Source: MGBC131033 sp910585655
Lineage (GTDB): Bacteria; Bacillota; Clostridia; Lachnospirales; Lachnospiraceae
Assembly: GCA_949502025.1 (NCBI GenBank)
Contig: CATBCG010000004.1
Location: 1-64,000 of the forward strand
Length of the DNA: 64,000 nt
Direction: 5' to 3'
Shown: positions 41,081-50,077 of the stretch, piece by piece
How positions within the stretch are numbered: position 1 is the first letter of the stretch
Layout of the letters: the number at the start of each line of letters is the position of its first letter
Translations under genes and position numbers: made by a program
The notes under the pieces: generated by a model
What the model saw: only the letters and a program-made list of their open reading frames with translations
Database searches by the model: none
Told to the model about the DNA's origin: nothing

Positions 41081-42337
41081 TTACGGGTTCTCATCCCCCT
41101 GCAGCCAAACATCTACAAACGCTTCTCTTACAAGCTGCTGCTCCTCTTGATCTATCAGACCAAACCCATAGGCAATTCCATACGCATCGCACGCCGCCCA
41201 GCTTTCATACAGCTCGTCCGAATCGGCGGCATATTCTCTTACAATCTTTGTATCATGAAACGCATGCTCTACCAGGATCCCCGGAACTCCTACCTCGGCG
41301 GCTCCCCTTAACACGCCGTAATAATCCAGCCCGTCGCTCCCCCTCCGGGATACTACCGTCCCGTTTTTATTAGAAGGATCTTTGCTTAATTTTTTATAGG
41401 AAATCGCCTTGTTGATCGCTCTTGTCTTAAAGCCGGCTGTCTGAATCCCAGCCTCTTGGTTGTAGTCTGTTATATTCTGCCCAATCGAATTGGCGATTTC
41501 CATTCCCAGCTTGCCCGCGCGGGCAGGATTATTTACAAACACATAGGTTTTATTGATGCTCGTCGGCTGGCTCCACGGCTTTTTTCTGCGACCGGTCGAA
41601 TTGGTATGAAGAGAAATAAAAAAATCACAATTCTGTGTTTTCGCCATATATCCTCGAACGGCAATGTTTTGATCGTCTAACTTTTTATTGGTATACTTTT
41701 TCCCTTTGTAAGTAAGGGAAATATTTTTACCGGTTCTTGTCATATAGCTGTCGATCCCGTAAAACTGCTTTAAATCTTCTTGAAGCGCTTTTCCAATTTT
41801 TAAGGTAAATTTTGCCTCCGAATAAGGAAACTCGCCATTTGCCCCCTTCGCTTCGTAATTATTATTCCGTGTGCCGAAATGCCCTGGATCGATACAGATT
41901 TTTATATTGGTGCCAAGCGTGACATTTTGGTTGGTTTCCTCTGTATATTCCGGGTCTCTGGTATCAATGGCACCGTCTTTTGACAGCGTACAGATTTTAT
42001 ATTCATATTGCTGTGGCGAGCGGGAATTCAGCCGATCCGTATAAGTGTTACGGGGACCGTTTTTTATCTGATCCGACGCCTGTCCGGCAATCGTCTCCCA
42101 TTCTCCGACTCCTTCATTATTTATAGTCTCTCTTCTCATCACATAATATTGCTCCACCTCGTCGTCCTTTGCCGAACTCCATGTAATCCGAATAGCGCGC
42201 GCGGAAGCCTTGCTTGTTACCGGCGCCGGAATCATAATACCTGCCGGTGCTTCTGTATCTGCGGCTGCAGAGGCGGTATGTACCATATTGACAGCGAAAA
42301 AGAGGGCTGCTATCCCTCCTATTAGTTGACGTCTCAT
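41081..42337 (-). CDS. Secreted N-acetylmuramoyl-L-alanine amidase with Fn3-like domain
   Basis: 418 residues. Signal peptide at 1-25 (LIGGIAALFFAVNMVHTASA). An Fn3-like segment covers about 28-130 (AIRITWSSAKDDEVEQYYVMRRE). The Amidase_3 domain is from about 148 on: the zinc ligands are H in ICIDPGHFGT, E in YSEAKFTLKIG and H in FFISLHTNSTGR, with the catalytic E in GILVEHAFHD. It cuts the amide bond between muramic acid and the peptide stem outside the cell. It stands alone, with the terminator at 40997-41049. Confidence 0.9.
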   Translation of the reverse strand: MRRQLIGGIAALFFAVNMVHTASAAADTEAPAGIMIPAPVTSKASARAIRITWSSAKDDEVEQYYVMRRETINNEGVGEWETIAGQASDQIKNGPRNTYTDRLNSRSPQQYEYKICTLSKDGAIDTRDPEYTEETNQNVTLGTNIKICIDPGHFGTRNNNYEAKGANGEFPYSEAKFTLKIGKALQEDLKQFYGIDSYMTRTGKNISLTYKGKKYTNKKLDDQNIAVRGYMAKTQNCDFFISLHTNSTGRRKKPWSQPTSINKTYVFVNNPARAGKLGMEIANSIGQNITDYNQEAGIQTAGFKTRAINKAISYKKLSKDPSNKNGTVVSRRGSDGLDYYGVLRGAAEVGVPGILVEHAFHDTKIVREYAADSDELYESWAACDAYGIAYGFGLIDQEEQQLVREAFVDVWLQGDENP

Positions 42338-42444
42338 TTTTTATCTCCTTCTGTCTGTTTTTAGACTATCATAACAGATTTTATCCCTTTTGGCGAGTGG
42401 TAAATTAAATTTTAACCGATTTCGGCAGTGAGGGAAAATTTTAG

Positions 42445-42474
42445 TTGACGTTTCCACTCTTGATCCTTTATAAT
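42445..42474 (+). promoter_or_regulatory. Sigma-A promoter of the FIST/chemoreceptor pair
   Basis: TTGACG (42445-42450), 18-nt spacer, TATAAT (42469-42474), 45 nt before the start codon. Confidence 0.7.
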
Positions 42475-42519
42475 CAATACAATTGTGAACACTTATGAGA
42501 GGAAGGAGACACAGCAACT

Positions 42520-43575
42520 ATGAGACAAATTTTTGGCATGAGCCGGAACGGTGTTCTGGCTGAGGCAGTAAGCGGGATAAGCCGCCCTCAATTTCTGATG
42601 CTCTTATCCAACAACCAGCAGTTTGAGACTCATGTAAAGGAGTTGGAAAAGCTCTATCCAGGCGTTCCTAGTATCGGCTGTATCGGCATGAGCTATGATA
42701 CACGAATCGTAGAATCCGGCGTTGGCGTAATTGCTTTTTTAGACGGTGTAACTGCAGCGGCTAACGTACTAGAGGAAGTCTCTGTTATGCCGGTTAAATA
42801 CATTTCCCGCCTGGAAGCAGACATTCAAAAGGTCAATGGCTCCGAACGCGATACCGTCTGTATTGATTTTTGTACCGGAAACGACGCCTGCGTCTTAACC
42901 ACTATCCATACCGCACTAAAACGAAACAAAATATCTTTAGTCGGCGGCACCGGAGATGCCGGAAAGGTATCCGCCAATGGTAAAATCTACCAGGACGCCG
43001 TAGCCTACGCTATTGTCCGCAACCTAGGCGGACGGGTAAAAACCTACAAAGAAAATATCTATCATCAGCTCGGAAATTATCGTTTTATCGCTTCTAATAC
43101 CGATCGAGCGAATTACGTCATCGGATCCCTTAACGGACGTCCTGCCAAACAGGTCTATGAGGAAATCCTTCATGTTACCGACCAGCAAATTCTCACCCAG
43201 ACCTTCCAAAATCCTTTTGGAAAAATCAACGGCGACGATACTTGTATTATTTCCATTAAAGAGGTTCAGGGCAATTCTTTGGCATGTTTCCGTCAGGTAA
43301 ACGATTCCGACGTCCTTATCCTTTTAGAACTAGGTGATTATCGGGCGATTACCAAAGAAACCATCCAAACCATCTGCCGGGAGTTCCCAAAACGTTCCGC
43401 TGTATTCTCCGTCAACTGCCTGTTCCGCTATAAGCTATTTTCCGAACAGGGTTATATGCAGGAATATTTACAGGAAATGGCAGCACTTGGCAGTCATGTC
43501 GGATTTGTCGGTTACGGAGAGCATTATAACAACCGGTTTGTCAATCAGTCTATGACATGTGTGGTATTTGAATAG
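42520..43575 (+). CDS. FIST-domain sensory protein
   Basis: 351 residues, no membrane segment. It shows the FIST N- and C-terminal pattern: an N-terminal part that senses small ligands (GVPSIGCIGMSYDTRIVESGVGVIAF, LVGGTGDAGKVSANGKIYQDAVAYAIVR) and a FIST_C end (SAVFSVNCLFRYKLFSE...HVGFVGYGEHYNNRFVNQSMTCVVFE). FIST proteins are thought to bind amino acids or related ligands and feed chemotaxis or cyclic-di-GMP signalling. The chemoreceptor-like gene is 14 nt downstream, so a complex of the two is likely. Confidence 0.85.
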   Translation: MRQIFGMSRNGVLAEAVSGISRPQFLMLLSNNQQFETHVKELEKLYPGVPSIGCIGMSYDTRIVESGVGVIAFLDGVTAAANVLEEVSVMPVKYISRLEADIQKVNGSERDTVCIDFCTGNDACVLTTIHTALKRNKISLVGGTGDAGKVSANGKIYQDAVAYAIVRNLGGRVKTYKENIYHQLGNYRFIASNTDRANYVIGSLNGRPAKQVYEEILHVTDQQILTQTFQNPFGKINGDDTCIISIKEVQGNSLACFRQVNDSDVLILLELGDYRAITKETIQTICREFPKRSAVFSVNCLFRYKLFSEQGYMQEYLQEMAALGSHVGFVGYGEHYNNRFVNQSMTCVVFE

Positions 43576-43589
43576 AGGAGGAAAAGCCA

Positions 43590-44540
43590 ATGTTATTCGG
43601 TGGAAAAACCAAACAAAAACCAGGTCAGGTGCTACATAACGAAAAAAGTCTGTATCCTGTTTTATATGTGACAGACCATCTAAAAGACTATAAGGTCGAA
43701 TTAGTCAATAAAGAAGTAGAATCCCTATCGGAATTAAGCCAGGTTGAACATTCCTTTGACAGCGTACTCGAAAAGGCAGATCATTTTCAAAACCAGCTCC
43801 AGAATTTCGGTCAGTCCTTTTCTGATATCAATCAGACGGCAGGTCATTTCGCTCAGGTCAGAGGCACCATCACTCAGACCGTATCCGAAGCAGAGGTACG
43901 CGTAGAAGATTTAAAGCAAATTTCTATGCAGATCCAGCAAAACTTTGCCGGAATGGAGCAAACCTTCGGTCAACTACAGGCTTCTATCAAAGGCATTCAA
44001 AAATGTATGGAACGTATTGTTTCCATCGCCGATCAGACCAATATCCTGGCAATCAACGCTTCGATTGAAGCCGCCAGAGCCGGCGAGGCAGGCAAGGGCT
44101 TTGCAGTAGTTGCCAGCGAGGTCAAAGAGCTGGCAGACGAAATCAAGGATTTAGCCAACGAAGTCGATCAGGGTGTCCAGGAGGTAGAAGCTGGCGCAGG
44201 TCAGCTCAATGAGAGCATTACCATTTCCGGCGAGGCTTTAGGCGAAGGCTCTAATTTGGTCAACAGTACTTGTGACTCTTTCCAGGAGATTACTGCCGCT
44301 GCCGAGGGCGCCACCACCGTTCAGACCGATATTTCCAACGTCATTGCTTCCTCCCAGACAGAGCTTCAGGAGGTATGTAGCTTTTTTGACGATATCCGGC
44401 TGCAGTACCAGGAAGTCGTCAAGCATATCGAACGCGCCAGCGCTCTTGGCACTACCAAAAGCGCGATGTTTGAAGATATCGACAACATGCTCTCCCAGAT
44501 TCCGCCTATGCTACAAGATACCAAGCCAGTCCGGGATTAA
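43590..44540 (+). CDS. Soluble methyl-accepting chemotaxis-type signalling protein
   Basis: 316 residues without membrane segments or a PAS/HAMP region. Residues about 60-310 are an MCP coiled coil with the conserved hairpin tip (IADQTNILAINASIEAARAGEAGKGFAVVASEVKELAD). This part binds CheA/CheW. The N-terminal ~50 residues are short and would need a separate input, probably the FIST protein encoded just upstream. The 3' end overlaps the convergent permease gene by 4 nt. No che or flagellar genes are in the window. Confidence 0.87.
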   Translation: MLFGGKTKQKPGQVLHNEKSLYPVLYVTDHLKDYKVELVNKEVESLSELSQVEHSFDSVLEKADHFQNQLQNFGQSFSDINQTAGHFAQVRGTITQTVSEAEVRVEDLKQISMQIQQNFAGMEQTFGQLQASIKGIQKCMERIVSIADQTNILAINASIEAARAGEAGKGFAVVASEVKELADEIKDLANEVDQGVQEVEAGAGQLNESITISGEALGEGSNLVNSTCDSFQEITAAAEGATTVQTDISNVIASSQTELQEVCSFFDDIRLQYQEVVKHIERASALGTTKSAMFEDIDNMLSQIPPMLQDTKPVRD

Positions 44541-46123
44541 GGAAGCGGGGAACGATAATTCTTTCGGTACAGCCATCCCGTCAGCAAAAGCAGCAGACCG
44601 CAAAGCGCAGCCTTTACCCAGTTTGTATATGCCGCAGGTGTCAGCGCTACCGCCGCCACGCATACAATCGCCAGTACAAAGCCGCCTAATCCGCCAAGCA
44701 GCGAGGCTGCGCTCTGCTTGACCACGCTTATTTCATTTTCCCAGTCCAGTACCGGGAAGCAAAGATTGACTGTCATTCCAAAAACGCTCGAAAACAACAG
44801 CACCACCAATGGCACGAGCAGCAGCCAGAACAATTCGGAAGCCGACGGCTGCAATGCCATCACAGCCAATATCTCTGCCACAAGATAAAACGGAACTGCA
44901 AGCAGCAGATTCATCAATATTTTCGCGTCTAATACCATTCGGAACGAGATCGGCAGACTCTTTATCAGCCACCAGTTCTTCCCTTCCATAGAAATCGAAA
45001 CCGCTGTCGTCGGCATAATCCCAAACGTGATTGCCAGCACAAACGGAATCAACTCCTGTATATCAAAAGAAGCCATCGCAGGAACCGCTCCTTCTAACAC
45101 CTCTACTCCTGCTGCCAAAAGCCCGCCGGAAAGAATACAGCCCATAACAGGTCCTACTATCGTATTACTGACATAAACGCTCGAAGAAAAATACCGCCGA
45201 AACTCCCGCTTACACAAAGCTGCCAGCACCGGGCTTTCCTGCAGCTTACCCATCTGATAATTATGCTTTGCAAGGCTGCTGTACAGTCTTTGATGAATCG
45301 AATGAAAGCAAACCGTTACCAGAGCAATCACAACTCCCAATGCCAACAGGCTGCTGCCAATATAGAAAAGCCCCGCTCCGATATCTCCTGTTACAACTGC
45401 CCTCCCAAACCAAATCGACGGCGGATACAGCCTCCCTAACAGCCTAAATACTACTTCTGAAAATTCCTTTAGCATCTCTGGGTTTATCGTATCCTCTAAG
45501 TCAGCCATCCGGGAAGAGCCATAGAAAACACCCAATACCGTCAAAATCGTCAGCCCGGAAATCACCAAGCTTTTATGACGCATACGGGAAGCTACTCCTG
45601 CTATTAGCGTACCAAGCAAAGCTGCCGCAGCCATCGGTAAAAGCGGTACAAACCAAATCGCCAAAAAAGTCAGCAGACAGCAGGCAAACCCTGGTCGTAC
45701 GTTCCATAAATACACCGTTAATCCTGGCAGTAAGACCGCCATCGTCAGCAGCAGATGTTCTACATACATCCGTGCAAAACGGCTTAGAACCACTGCTCCT
45801 TTCGCAACAGGCAGAGAGCAAACCATATCATAACCTTCCTGACGAAACAGCACGCTTCCTGTTGTAAAGACATTTAGGACAAACGGAAGGAGACTGGAAA
45901 GCACCAGCAAATATGCCGGAACCATCTCCTCCATTCCCAGCCATATCAAACCATAGGAAAGCCCGCCTACATAAACTGCCAGCACCAAAAGCAGCACCGA
46001 CCAGGCAGCTACTAACACGGCTGTTCTCCCTTTTACCTTTTTGTCACGGGAAAAGCGAAAAACATTTACCCCATAAAGATTACAAAGCTCCAGTCTCAAA
46101 AACGCCTTAATCTGACTTGCCAT
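44537..46123 (-). CDS. ABC-2-type exporter permease
   Basis: 528 residues, about 12 hydrophobic segments (for example VLVAAWSVLLLVLAVYVGGL, ILAVMALQPSASELFWLLLVPLVVLLF, FVLAIVCVAAVALTPAAY). The central region (KLQESPVLAALCKREFRRYF) is the cytoplasmic loop typical of this group. It shares 17 nt with the ATPase gene ahead of it, so the two form a simple exporter. Substrate unknown; antibiotic or peptide export is common for such pairs. Confidence 0.85.
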   Translation of the reverse strand: MASQIKAFLRLELCNLYGVNVFRFSRDKKVKGRTAVLVAAWSVLLLVLAVYVGGLSYGLIWLGMEEMVPAYLLVLSSLLPFVLNVFTTGSVLFRQEGYDMVCSLPVAKGAVVLSRFARMYVEHLLLTMAVLLPGLTVYLWNVRPGFACCLLTFLAIWFVPLLPMAAAALLGTLIAGVASRMRHKSLVISGLTILTVLGVFYGSSRMADLEDTINPEMLKEFSEVVFRLLGRLYPPSIWFGRAVVTGDIGAGLFYIGSSLLALGVVIALVTVCFHSIHQRLYSSLAKHNYQMGKLQESPVLAALCKREFRRYFSSSVYVSNTIVGPVMGCILSGGLLAAGVEVLEGAVPAMASFDIQELIPFVLAITFGIMPTTAVSISMEGKNWWLIKSLPISFRMVLDAKILMNLLLAVPFYLVAEILAVMALQPSASELFWLLLVPLVVLLFSSVFGMTVNLCFPVLDWENEISVVKQSAASLLGGLGGFVLAIVCVAAVALTPAAYTNWVKAALCGLLLLLTGWLYRKNYRSPLP

Positions 46124-46832
46124 CCTGCACCACCTCCATAAACATTGCTTCCAATGACGCTTCCTTTCCTACGATCTCCTCCATACTGCCCGCCGTTACC
46201 AGTCTGCCGTCTTTGATAATCGCTACTTTATTACATAGCCGTTCCGCTACTTCTAACACATGAGTAGAAAAGAAAATCGCTCCGCCTTCTGCGCAGATTG
46301 CTTTCATCCGTTCCTTTAACAGTACGGACGCCTGCGGATCCAAACCTACAAACGGCTCGTCCAGTATCAGAAGCTTTGGCTGGTGCAGCAGGGCAGAAAT
46401 CAATGCCAGCTTCTGTTTCATTCCATGCGAATAAGTGGAAACCAAATCGCCGAGCGACGCTGTCAGCTCAAACATATCCCCATAACGCCGAATCTGTTCC
46501 TCCCGCTCCCCTGCCGACACCCCAAACACATCGGCAATAAAATTCAAATACTGAATCCCTGTTAAATACTCATAAATATCCGGGTTATCCGGAATATAAG
46601 CCAGCGCCCGCTTACACTCTAGGGGATGTTCCAAAATATCCAGACCGTTGACTTTGATGGAACCTGCATCAAAGCCCTGAATACCAGCTACGCATTTTAA
46701 TGTCGTCGTCTTTCCTGCGCCGTTATGACCGATAAACGCATACAAATCGCCCGGCTTAATATGCAGACTTAAATCCGTAATTCCCTTCTTGCTTCCCTTG
46801 TAATGCTTTGTCAGATGATCGATGAGTAACAT
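46107..46832 (-). CDS. ABC exporter ATPase
   Basis: 241 residues. Walker A GHNGAGKTTTLKC, Q-loop FDAGSIK..., signature TYSHGMKQKLALISALLH, Walker B LLILDEPFVGLDPQ, switch His FFSTHVLEVAERL. It belongs to the ABC-2 drug/antibiotic type (CcmA-like). Followed by the permease with overlapping stop/start. The 8-bp inverted repeat upstream may be the operator of an unlinked regulator. Confidence 0.93.
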   Translation of the reverse strand: MLLIDHLTKHYKGSKKGITDLSLHIKPGDLYAFIGHNGAGKTTTLKCVAGIQGFDAGSIKVNGLDILEHPLECKRALAYIPDNPDIYEYLTGIQYLNFIADVFGVSAGEREEQIRRYGDMFELTASLGDLVSTYSHGMKQKLALISALLHQPKLLILDEPFVGLDPQASVLLKERMKAICAEGGAIFFSTHVLEVAERLCNKVAIIKDGRLVTAGSMEEIVGKEASLEAMFMEVVQDGKSD

Positions 46833-46861
46833 AAGTTATCCTCCTCTAAACATTTTTCAAC

Positions 46862-46884
46862 TTCTGGTAGTTATCATACCAGAA
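46862..46884. promoter_or_regulatory. Inverted repeat upstream of the ABC exporter (candidate operator)
   Basis: TTCTGGTA (46862-46869) and TACCAGAA (46877-46884) are perfect complements with a 7-nt gap. They lie 30-52 nt before the ATPase start, close to where the promoter must be. GntR-type regulators often control such exporters through sites of this form; none is encoded nearby. Confidence 0.5.
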
Positions 46885-46964
46885 AAAATCGCCCCTCACA
46901 AGGGAACGCTGCGATACTTTTCTTATAAAAAATCAACTGAACCGGAGAACTTTCCTATTATACA

Positions 46965-47008
46965 AAGAGAGGGCAAGGGCTGTTTTCGCAGCCCTTGCCC
47001 TCTCTTTT
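46965..47008. terminator. Strong intrinsic terminator between the GH3 and ABC genes
   Basis: The 16-bp perfect stem GAGAGGGCAAGGGCTG / CAGCCCTTGCCCTCTC with loop TTTTCG is followed by TTTT on the plus strand and TTTG on the minus strand. It reaches into the last codon of the GH3 gene (minus). Confidence 0.85.
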
Positions 47009-49616
47009 ATCTTTGTACCAGTACAAACGTCAATAAATGCTCAACCGCTTTTTGCAGCTCCTCTAGCGTACAGTCTCCGTCTTTATAACCTGCTAATACC
47101 TGGGCAATGACAGGCGGACCGCCCGGCATGATTACGTCGTTTCCGGCTGCTACTGCGTCTGCTCCGTCCACTACAATATCCATATCGCCCCAATCCGTCA
47201 CTACTACGCCGTCAAATCCCCATTCTTCCCGAAGAATATGGGTACACAGATCCTTACTGCCTCCGGCAAACGTACCGTTGATTTTATTAAAAGCAGTCAT
47301 AATCGTCTTCACCTGACTCCCTCGTACTACCATTTCAAACGGCTTTAAGTATAGCTCTCTTGCCACACGCTCTTCCACTACACTGTCCACGGCATCAAAT
47401 AACTTTTTCAGACTGCCCCGGCGGTAGGTTTCCTGCTCGTTTAAAGCATAGTGCTTTGGGCAGGTCGTTACATGATTGTTCTCTTCTGCCCCTCTTGCCA
47501 CCATCAGACCGCAGATTCCGGCCAGATACGGATCCTCGGAAAAATACTCGAAATTCCGCCCGCCTAATGGGTTCCGGTGCAGGTTCATAGCTGGAGCCAG
47601 CCAGCTATCGACATCCTGGCTTTCTGCTTCCTGACCACATGCCGAACCAAATTCATATACCAGTTCCGGATTAAAACTGCATGCCAGCACCATTCCGGTC
47701 GGCCACGCCGTCATCCGTACTCCTGCAGGACCATCCTTATAAAAGGCAGAAGGAATGCCGTATTTTGGAAGAGACGGGCTCACATAACCCGGATTTCCGG
47801 TCGAATGGGAGGAAACCGCAATATCTGTCCCATCCTCATACTGAATCGTGCTTGGATTTTTAGCGCCCATTCCGCCAAACGGAAGCCCTGGTCCATAACC
47901 GTTTGCCAGTACAGCCAATTCCTCTACGCTCATCTGCGCAACAAATTCCTCCAACGAAACGTGACCGTTTTTCACATCGGCAAACTGCCAGATTCCCGTT
48001 TCCTGACGCTCTTTTGATACCTCGCCCTGCTTTGGGAATTCCAGCTTCTTCATCGTCTGCAGACTGTCCGCCATTGCCTTACCGTCTGCTGCCGTCAGTT
48101 CAAATAACAACGGAGCCTCTGTCAGCTCTTGCCCTTCTCCGGCATAATGCTCTTTCCTGGTTAATTCCCTGCCGGACAAAAACGTGATCTTTTCCCGGTT
48201 GCACTCCTGAAGGGAAAGGCGATTTGTATAACGAACGGCAAGAATCTCTTCCGCCACAGCGATTTTTCCGGCTATCCGAGTCTGGTTTCCGGTACTGCCT
48301 ACCCGGAGGATATAGTCCCCTGCCTCCAAAAGATAAGCGGCTTTTTCCTCGTCGTAGCTGGCAAGCTCTGTAAGAGGAATCCGGATTATCACACGTTCTT
48401 TCTCGCCCGGCTGCAGCAAATGGGTTTTTCCAAAGCCAATCAGTTTTTTATACGGCTGCTCCAAACGCCCTGCCGGCAGGCTGGCATATACTTGTACAAC
48501 GTCCTTTCCAGGTGTTTTAGAAGTATTTTCTACCATAACCGTAACCACCATAGAGGCTTCCTCTCCGGACGCCCGGCAAATGCTTTCTACTGTCTGATGA
48601 AACTCTGCGTAGGAAAGACCAAAGCCAAACGGATACATCACTTCTTTTTCAAAGGTATCGAAATAACGATACCCCATATAAATCCCTTCCCGGTAAACCG
48701 TCACCGGATTTTTTTCAAAGTCTTTTTCGGATTCTATTCCGCTGCTTTTTCTTGCCTGTTTGTCCCGGTTTGCCTCTGCATCCAGCCCATAATGCTTGTA
48801 TTCTAAAATACTTTCCGGCTTGTCTTTGTTAAAGCTGAAATCCTCTGCAGTCGGATAATCCTCATAGGATAGGGCAAACGTTGCTGAAAGCCTGGCAGAC
48901 GGGCTTACCTTCCCTACCAGAATATCCGCTAATGCAGCGGCTCCCTGTTCTCCCGGCGTTCCCATAAACAGGACAGCCTTTATAGATGGATACGTTTTGA
49001 TCCACGCGGTATCTACGACCCCGTTGATATTAAAGATGACAATTACCTTAGAAAAATGGCTGCAAACTGCTTCTGCCAGCATTTTCTCACTTTCCAGCAA
49101 ATAGTAATCATCCTCTCTCCGGCGGTCACATTCCTCTCCGCCAGACGCACGGCTGATGACCAGCAGCGCCGTATCGGTTTCTGCCGCCGCACGCACGAGC
49201 AGATCCTCCTCAACACCTGCTTCCACTGACGGCGCGCTATACCTGCCGAATATTTCATAGATCAAGCCGCTTGCTACCAAATCTCCCAGCTTGGAAAAGT
49301 CAAAATCATCCTTTTTCGCTTTGGCTTCCTCTGCCGCCTGTGCAACAAACTGACGGTAGAATGAGGCTAACTCCTCTACCGGCTGTAATCCGACGCGGAT
49401 ACACTCCTCAAGCACGTTCGTAGCCTCCTCGGAAAACGAAGCCCCTGATCCGCCTCCACCAATCTGTGTTTCCAGCTGCCCACGCCCAAACAACGCCACC
49501 CGGCTTCCTGTCTGAAGCGGCAATATTCCATCCTTATTTTCCAGCAGGACAATCGAATCTGCTGCAATTTCCTTTGCCAGAGCTAATCTGGCTTCCTTTG
49601 GTTCATACTTTCTCAT
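47007..49616 (-). CDS. Glycoside hydrolase family 3 beta-glycosidase with swapped domain order
   Basis: 869 residues from ATG 49616 (RBS GGAGGCTGGT); an upstream frame extends to 49775 but lacks such a site. The GH3 C-terminal alpha/beta sandwich comes first (AADSIVLLENKDGILPL at about 20-35), then an Fn3-like region (GKDVVQVYASLPAGRLEQPYKKLIGF). The catalytic TIM barrel is last (MTAWPTGMVLACSFNPELV ... CPKHYALNEQE ... FDGVVVTDWGDMD, with the nucleophile Asp in VVTDWG). This inverted order is known from Butyrivibrio/Ruminococcus-type beta-glucosidases. No signal peptide, so it probably acts on imported oligosaccharides. Confidence 0.9.
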   Translation of the reverse strand: MRKYEPKEARLALAKEIAADSIVLLENKDGILPLQTGSRVALFGRGQLETQIGGGGSGASFSEEATNVLEECIRVGLQPVEELASFYRQFVAQAAEEAKAKKDDFDFSKLGDLVASGLIYEIFGRYSAPSVEAGVEEDLLVRAAAETDTALLVISRASGGEECDRRREDDYYLLESEKMLAEAVCSHFSKVIVIFNINGVVDTAWIKTYPSIKAVLFMGTPGEQGAAALADILVGKVSPSARLSATFALSYEDYPTAEDFSFNKDKPESILEYKHYGLDAEANRDKQARKSSGIESEKDFEKNPVTVYREGIYMGYRYFDTFEKEVMYPFGFGLSYAEFHQTVESICRASGEEASMVVTVMVENTSKTPGKDVVQVYASLPAGRLEQPYKKLIGFGKTHLLQPGEKERVIIRIPLTELASYDEEKAAYLLEAGDYILRVGSTGNQTRIAGKIAVAEEILAVRYTNRLSLQECNREKITFLSGRELTRKEHYAGEGQELTEAPLLFELTAADGKAMADSLQTMKKLEFPKQGEVSKERQETGIWQFADVKNGHVSLEEFVAQMSVEELAVLANGYGPGLPFGGMGAKNPSTIQYEDGTDIAVSSHSTGNPGYVSPSLPKYGIPSAFYKDGPAGVRMTAWPTGMVLACSFNPELVYEFGSACGQEAESQDVDSWLAPAMNLHRNPLGGRNFEYFSEDPYLAGICGLMVARGAEENNHVTTCPKHYALNEQETYRRGSLKKLFDAVDSVVEERVARELYLKPFEMVVRGSQVKTIMTAFNKINGTFAGGSKDLCTHILREEWGFDGVVVTDWGDMDIVVDGADAVAAGNDVIMPGGPPVIAQVLAGYKDGDCTLEELQKAVEHLLTFVLVQR

Positions 49617-49955
49617 ACCAGCCTCCTGCTTATCCTCTGTGCTGCGGTGATATTTCGAGCCATTGGAACATGCTTTGTTTCCACTCTGTCCGCCCGACCA
49701 CAGACACCGATAACAGTATAACATATCCACAGGGATTTTTATAGTACCACAATATGATTTTCCCCTGTTTACCACTGAAAAAAGGTAATAAATTTGACAT
49801 TCTCAACTATTCCTGTGATCTGGCAATCCTCTTAAATCTGCTCCGTTTCTCTCCAACTTGTTTCACAAATCTATCCTTTCCGCATATCTTTTTAATAGGT
49901 GTCCATTTATCAATCTAAATCCTTTTTTATCTTGGTAATTTGTACAAAAAGCCAG

Positions 49956-49983
49956 TTGATTTTCATAATTTTTATGATACAAT
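49956..49983 (+). promoter_or_regulatory. Sigma-A promoter of the hemerythrin/response-regulator gene
   Basis: TTGATT (49956-49961), 16-nt spacer, TACAAT (49978-49983). Confidence 0.6.
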
Positions 49984-49997
49984 GAAAGGTGGTAAGA

Positions 49998-50052
49998 AAC
50001 AGTGTTATAGATGGGACGCCTAACGGTCTGACTGCCGTTTCTTGGCACTGTT
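49998..50052 (+). promoter_or_regulatory. Structured 5' leader of unknown class
   Basis: An outer 7-bp stem AACAGTG (49998-50004) / CACTGTT (50046-50052) encloses GATGGGACGCC and an inner 5-bp stem AACGG (50022-50026) / CCGTT (50035-50039). It ends 25 nt before the start codon. The GGGACGC word recalls cyclic-di-GMP riboswitches, but the rest does not fit. Confidence 0.4.
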
Positions 50053-50077
50053 ATAACATAGGACAGGGAGGGACAGT

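Larger units (their letters stand above)
49617..50077. other. Divergent intergenic region before the hemerythrin gene
   Basis: 461 bases. The minus-strand side has a TATACT box near 49718 but no good -35. The plus-strand side carries a promoter at 49956-49983 and a structured leader at 49998-50052. I see nothing else in 49740-49950, which is AT-rich. Confidence 0.5.

Noticed and set aside
49998..50052. Cyclic-di-GMP riboswitch upstream of the hemerythrin gene
   Set aside because: Only the GGGACGC word fits; the CAGGGCAAACC and GCC-loop parts and the expected stem lengths are missing.
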